Of a stretch of DNA of 64,000 nt, positions 61,758-64,000 are shown in pieces. The notes below the pieces were generated by a model. It did no database searches. It had not been told where the DNA came from and worked only from the letters and a program-made list of their open reading frames with translations. Origin of the DNA: Paenibacillus andongensis (lineage in GTDB: Bacteria; Bacillota; Bacilli; Paenibacillales; NBRC-103111); NCBI RefSeq assembly GCF_025369935.1, contig NZ_CP104467.1, positions 6,517,001 to 6,581,000 of the forward strand, in the 5' to 3' direction. Made by a program: the position numbers and the translations under genes. The stretch's first letter is position 1. The number at the start of each line of letters is the position of its first letter.

Positions 61758-64000
61758 TCATTTTACCCTATTTCCCGAAGTTTGCCACGTCTCATAGTCA
61801 GCAACAATCAGTACATCCATTGTACTAGCAAGCGGCACAAGCTTTTTGACAATAGCGTCTTTCCACACAATGATCTGAGTGGCTCCAGCCTCACTTGCTT
61901 TGGAAGCAAACTCATGCGGGATTTGGTTTCTGTTAGCCACCTCTTGAAACGAAAACTCGCCTCCGAGCCTAATGGTCAGCTTCTCTAATGACTCTAGCTT
62001 CATCTTCCACTCCTCTGCGCTTCCCACCGCAATAAAGCTTACATGCCAAGTTGCTTTAAGCCGATGCGCAATCCGAAAGCCGCGGCGAATTAAGCGATCG
62101 GCTTGTGAGATTTCCGTGACACACACGTAAATCACTTCTTTTCTGCGCCATGGGCCACGAAGTGAGCTCTTGCGCTCCATAGATTCTAGACGTTCATCTA
62201 CATCATCAGCGATTTCGCGCAGCGCAAGTTCCCGTAAAGCGATCAGATTTCCCGTTTTAAAGAAATTGTTCAACGCTTGATCCACCTTGACCATCGCATA
62301 AATTTTTCCATCTCTCATGCGAAGCTGTAAGGCACCAGGGGCAACATCGATCAACTGCACTTCGTCCGCCATGCGAAGAATACTATCTGGCACAGTTTCC
62401 CTAACCCGAATACCCGTAATTTGTTCCACGGCATCATTTAAGCTTTCCAGGTGCTGCACATTAACTGTAGCAATGACCGATATACCCGCTTCCAAAATTT
62501 CCAGCAAATCTTCATACCGTTTTTTATACTTACTGCTGGGTACATTCGAATGGGCTAATTCATCTACCAAAACCACTTCAGGTCTAAGACGTATGATACC
62601 TTCTGTATTCATTTCCTCCAGCTTTACACCTTGATACTGGATTTCTGCCCGCGGTATGATGTCAAGTTCCCCAATCTGTGCGATTGTCTCTTTTCTTCCA
62701 TGGGTTTCGAGCAAGCCAATCTTCACATCAATCCCTTTTTTGAGCAGATCGTTGCCTTCCCGCAGCATGGTATACGTTTTACCGACACCTGGGGCAGCTC
62801 CAATATAGACTTTAAATCTACCTCGCTTGATTTTTTCAATTTTCGCTTCTACTTCTTGTTTGCTCAATCGTTTATATTTGTAAGGTTCCTTCAAAGAGTG
62901 GATATGAGCTGGCAGAATGCGTTCACCCTCCTGAGAAGCACGATCAGCAATCAAGAACACATCGATATTTGTCGTTCTTTTTAACACGCCATTGATGACG
63001 GAGCCTTGTAAAAGAGTTTGCCATTTGGTTTGCTTAGAATGTCCTAATACAATGCGTGTTACATGATGAGCTATCGCATAGTCGACCAATATTTGAGGGA
63101 TGCAGCGACGGTTGCCAAAGGGCAGTTCCTCAAATTTGCCGCCTACTTTTTGGACAAGCTTCATAATCGCCCTGCGAAAAGTAGCCGCTTCTTTGGTGAG
63201 CGGCTTATTGAAATTACGCAGCGTGACCACATGAAGATCACCATTCAATCGCTTAGCGATCTGTTGTCCTCTGCGTACATAAATCGAACCGTTCCAATGA
63301 TACTGCGTTGTTACAAGGATGCGCTCGGTCGCACCAGATGGACCCAGAATCCCCATTTGTTCGCGATGTTCTTCCAGAGAATCGTTAACGTCCTCGGCAA
63401 CAAGACGAAGTGCCAGTTCTCGCAGCACGCCTAAATTACCGCGTTTGAATAACGCTGTATCCTTATTCCCCTTTAAATGGCCTTCTCCCAATCGACTTAA
63501 TATTGTTTCCGGCGTGGCATCGATTAATCGAACTTCATCAGCAAGCTCCAACGTATCTGAGGGAACGCAGTGCCCTACTTCAATGCCTGTTAGTTTATGT
63601 GCAACCTCCATCGCCTCTTCCAGCTCATATACATTCACCGTGGTAATCACACTAATGTCATTTGAAAGTAAAAATTTAATATCGTCTAACCGCGACGGAA
63701 ACCGTGCGCCTGCTCGATTACAATGAGCTAATCCGTCTACAAGGACGACCTCCGGATTTCTTTCGATTAACGCATCCAAATTAAGATCTTTTTGTTCTAC
63801 ACCGTCTTTGATCCAATGAATGCTCGGGACCCTTTCCAGATCCCCCAATTGTTCGACGGTTTCCGGTCTTTGGAGCGTCGATACGGCGCAAATGACCACA
63901 TCGATCCCTTGCTGCTTGAGGTTTTGCCCTTCCCGAAGCATGTGATAGGTTTTACCTGATCCACTGACTGCGCCGATATATATTTTAAAACTGCCGCGGT
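61758..64000 (-). CDS. KdpD input domains, tandemly duplicated (partial)
   Basis: Reads off the right edge of the window; the first Walker A (IYIGAVSGSGKTYHMLREG) lies within the last 70 bases, so the true start is beyond. Two KdpD-USP units follow in one protein. The first has the degenerate 'VLVDGLAHCNRAGARFPSRL'; the second has 'VYIGAAPGVGKTYTMLREGN', 'EVVLVDELAHSNVPSSKYKK' and a final USP-like domain. KdpD USP domains bind c-di-AMP in some Firmicutes. Confidence 0.85.
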   Translation of the reverse strand, partial: RGSFKIYIGAVSGSGKTYHMLREGQNLKQQGIDVVICAVSTLQRPETVEQLGDLERVPSIHWIKDGVEQKDLNLDALIERNPEVVLVDGLAHCNRAGARFPSRLDDIKFLLSNDISVITTVNVYELEEAMEVAHKLTGIEVGHCVPSDTLELADEVRLIDATPETILSRLGEGHLKGNKDTALFKRGNLGVLRELALRLVAEDVNDSLEEHREQMGILGPSGATERILVTTQYHWNGSIYVRRGQQIAKRLNGDLHVVTLRNFNKPLTKEAATFRRAIMKLVQKVGGKFEELPFGNRRCIPQILVDYAIAHHVTRIVLGHSKQTKWQTLLQGSVINGVLKRTTNIDVFLIADRASQEGERILPAHIHSLKEPYKYKRLSKQEVEAKIEKIKRGRFKVYIGAAPGVGKTYTMLREGNDLLKKGIDVKIGLLETHGRKETIAQIGELDIIPRAEIQYQGVKLEEMNTEGIIRLRPEVVLVDELAHSNVPSSKYKKRYEDLLEILEAGISVIATVNVQHLESLNDAVEQITGIRVRETVPDSILRMADEVQLIDVAPGALQLRMRDGKIYAMVKVDQALNNFFKTGNLIALRELALREIADDVDERLESMERKSSLRGPWRRKEVIYVCVTEISQADRLIRRGFRIAHRLKATWHVSFIAVGSAEEWKMKLESLEKLTIRLGGEFSFQEVANRNQIPHEFASKASEAGATQIIVWKDAIVKKLVPLASTMDVLIVADYETWQTSGNRVK

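Noticed and set aside
61753..61758. Frameshift joining the KdpD input protein and the kinase
   Set aside because: A clean stop and a start ATG are separated by four bases, and both reading frames are intact, so two genes are more likely.

Overview
The window looks like chromosome of a Paenibacillus-type member of the Bacillales. The signs are strong AGGAGG-type ribosome sites, SinR/SinI and eps-like exopolysaccharide genes, a paeninodin-type lasso peptide operon with a HPr-kinase-like tailoring kinase, a DUF2621 gene, and a gene with a sigma-K-like sporulation promoter. Species cannot be named from this sequence. No tRNA, rRNA, CRISPR or intact insertion sequence was seen.

Layout. 1-3.1 kb is a small prophage remnant (minor capsid-like protein, ArpU-like activator, Xre repressor, ImmA/IrrE protease) with repeated palindromic operators. 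3.1-8.5 kb is housekeeping: ppnP, transketolase, purU, nfo, a DUF2621 gene. 8.5-13.5 kb is a dense regulatory island: a PBSX-Xre-like repressor with about a dozen matching operators, several very small genes, a degenerate tyrosine recombinase, a secreted Asn-rich protein, sinI facing sinR, and a second sinR-like gene. 13.5-25.5 kb is an eps operon transcribed leftward from a SinR-type promoter with an EAR/epsC-like leader RNA. 25.6-30.4 kb holds two divergent beta-helix proteins. 30.4-40.6 kb is a second polysaccharide operon that supplies the flippase and decorating enzymes. 40.6-47.7 kb is a lasso peptide operon. 47.7-56.9 kb is a second, cyclase-less RiPP-like operon headed by epsA/epsB. 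56.9-59.3 kb has a LuxR-type regulator, an HD-GYP protein and a collagen-like, probably spore-surface, protein. 59.5-64 kb is a kdpDE system in which the KdpD input domains are tandemly duplicated and separate from the kinase.

How it fits together. The polysaccharide pathway is split over three leftward transcription units: epsAB (with RiPP genes), epsC to the aminotransferase (with polymerase but no flippase), and the flippase/acyltransferase/pyruvyltransferase unit. Three promoters (eps, second polysaccharide operon, lasso operon) carry a near-identical inverted repeat GTTCTYT-N2-ARAGAAC, which is the B. subtilis SinR site, and the window encodes SinR, a SinI-like antagonist and a SinR paralogue placed at the end of the eps operon. 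A second operator, GATACA-N3-TGTATC, lies at the promoters of epsA, sinI, sinR, the recombinase and several tiny genes, and fits the recognition helix of the PBSX-Xre-like repressor at 9.6 kb. The sequence therefore suggests a two-tier circuit in which matrix polysaccharide and a lasso peptide are made under one biofilm switch.

The most unusual items are that shared circuit, a lasso precursor whose first usable ring acceptor is at core position 10, and a RiPP-like operon whose precursor has no acidic residue and no cyclase or radical enzyme.
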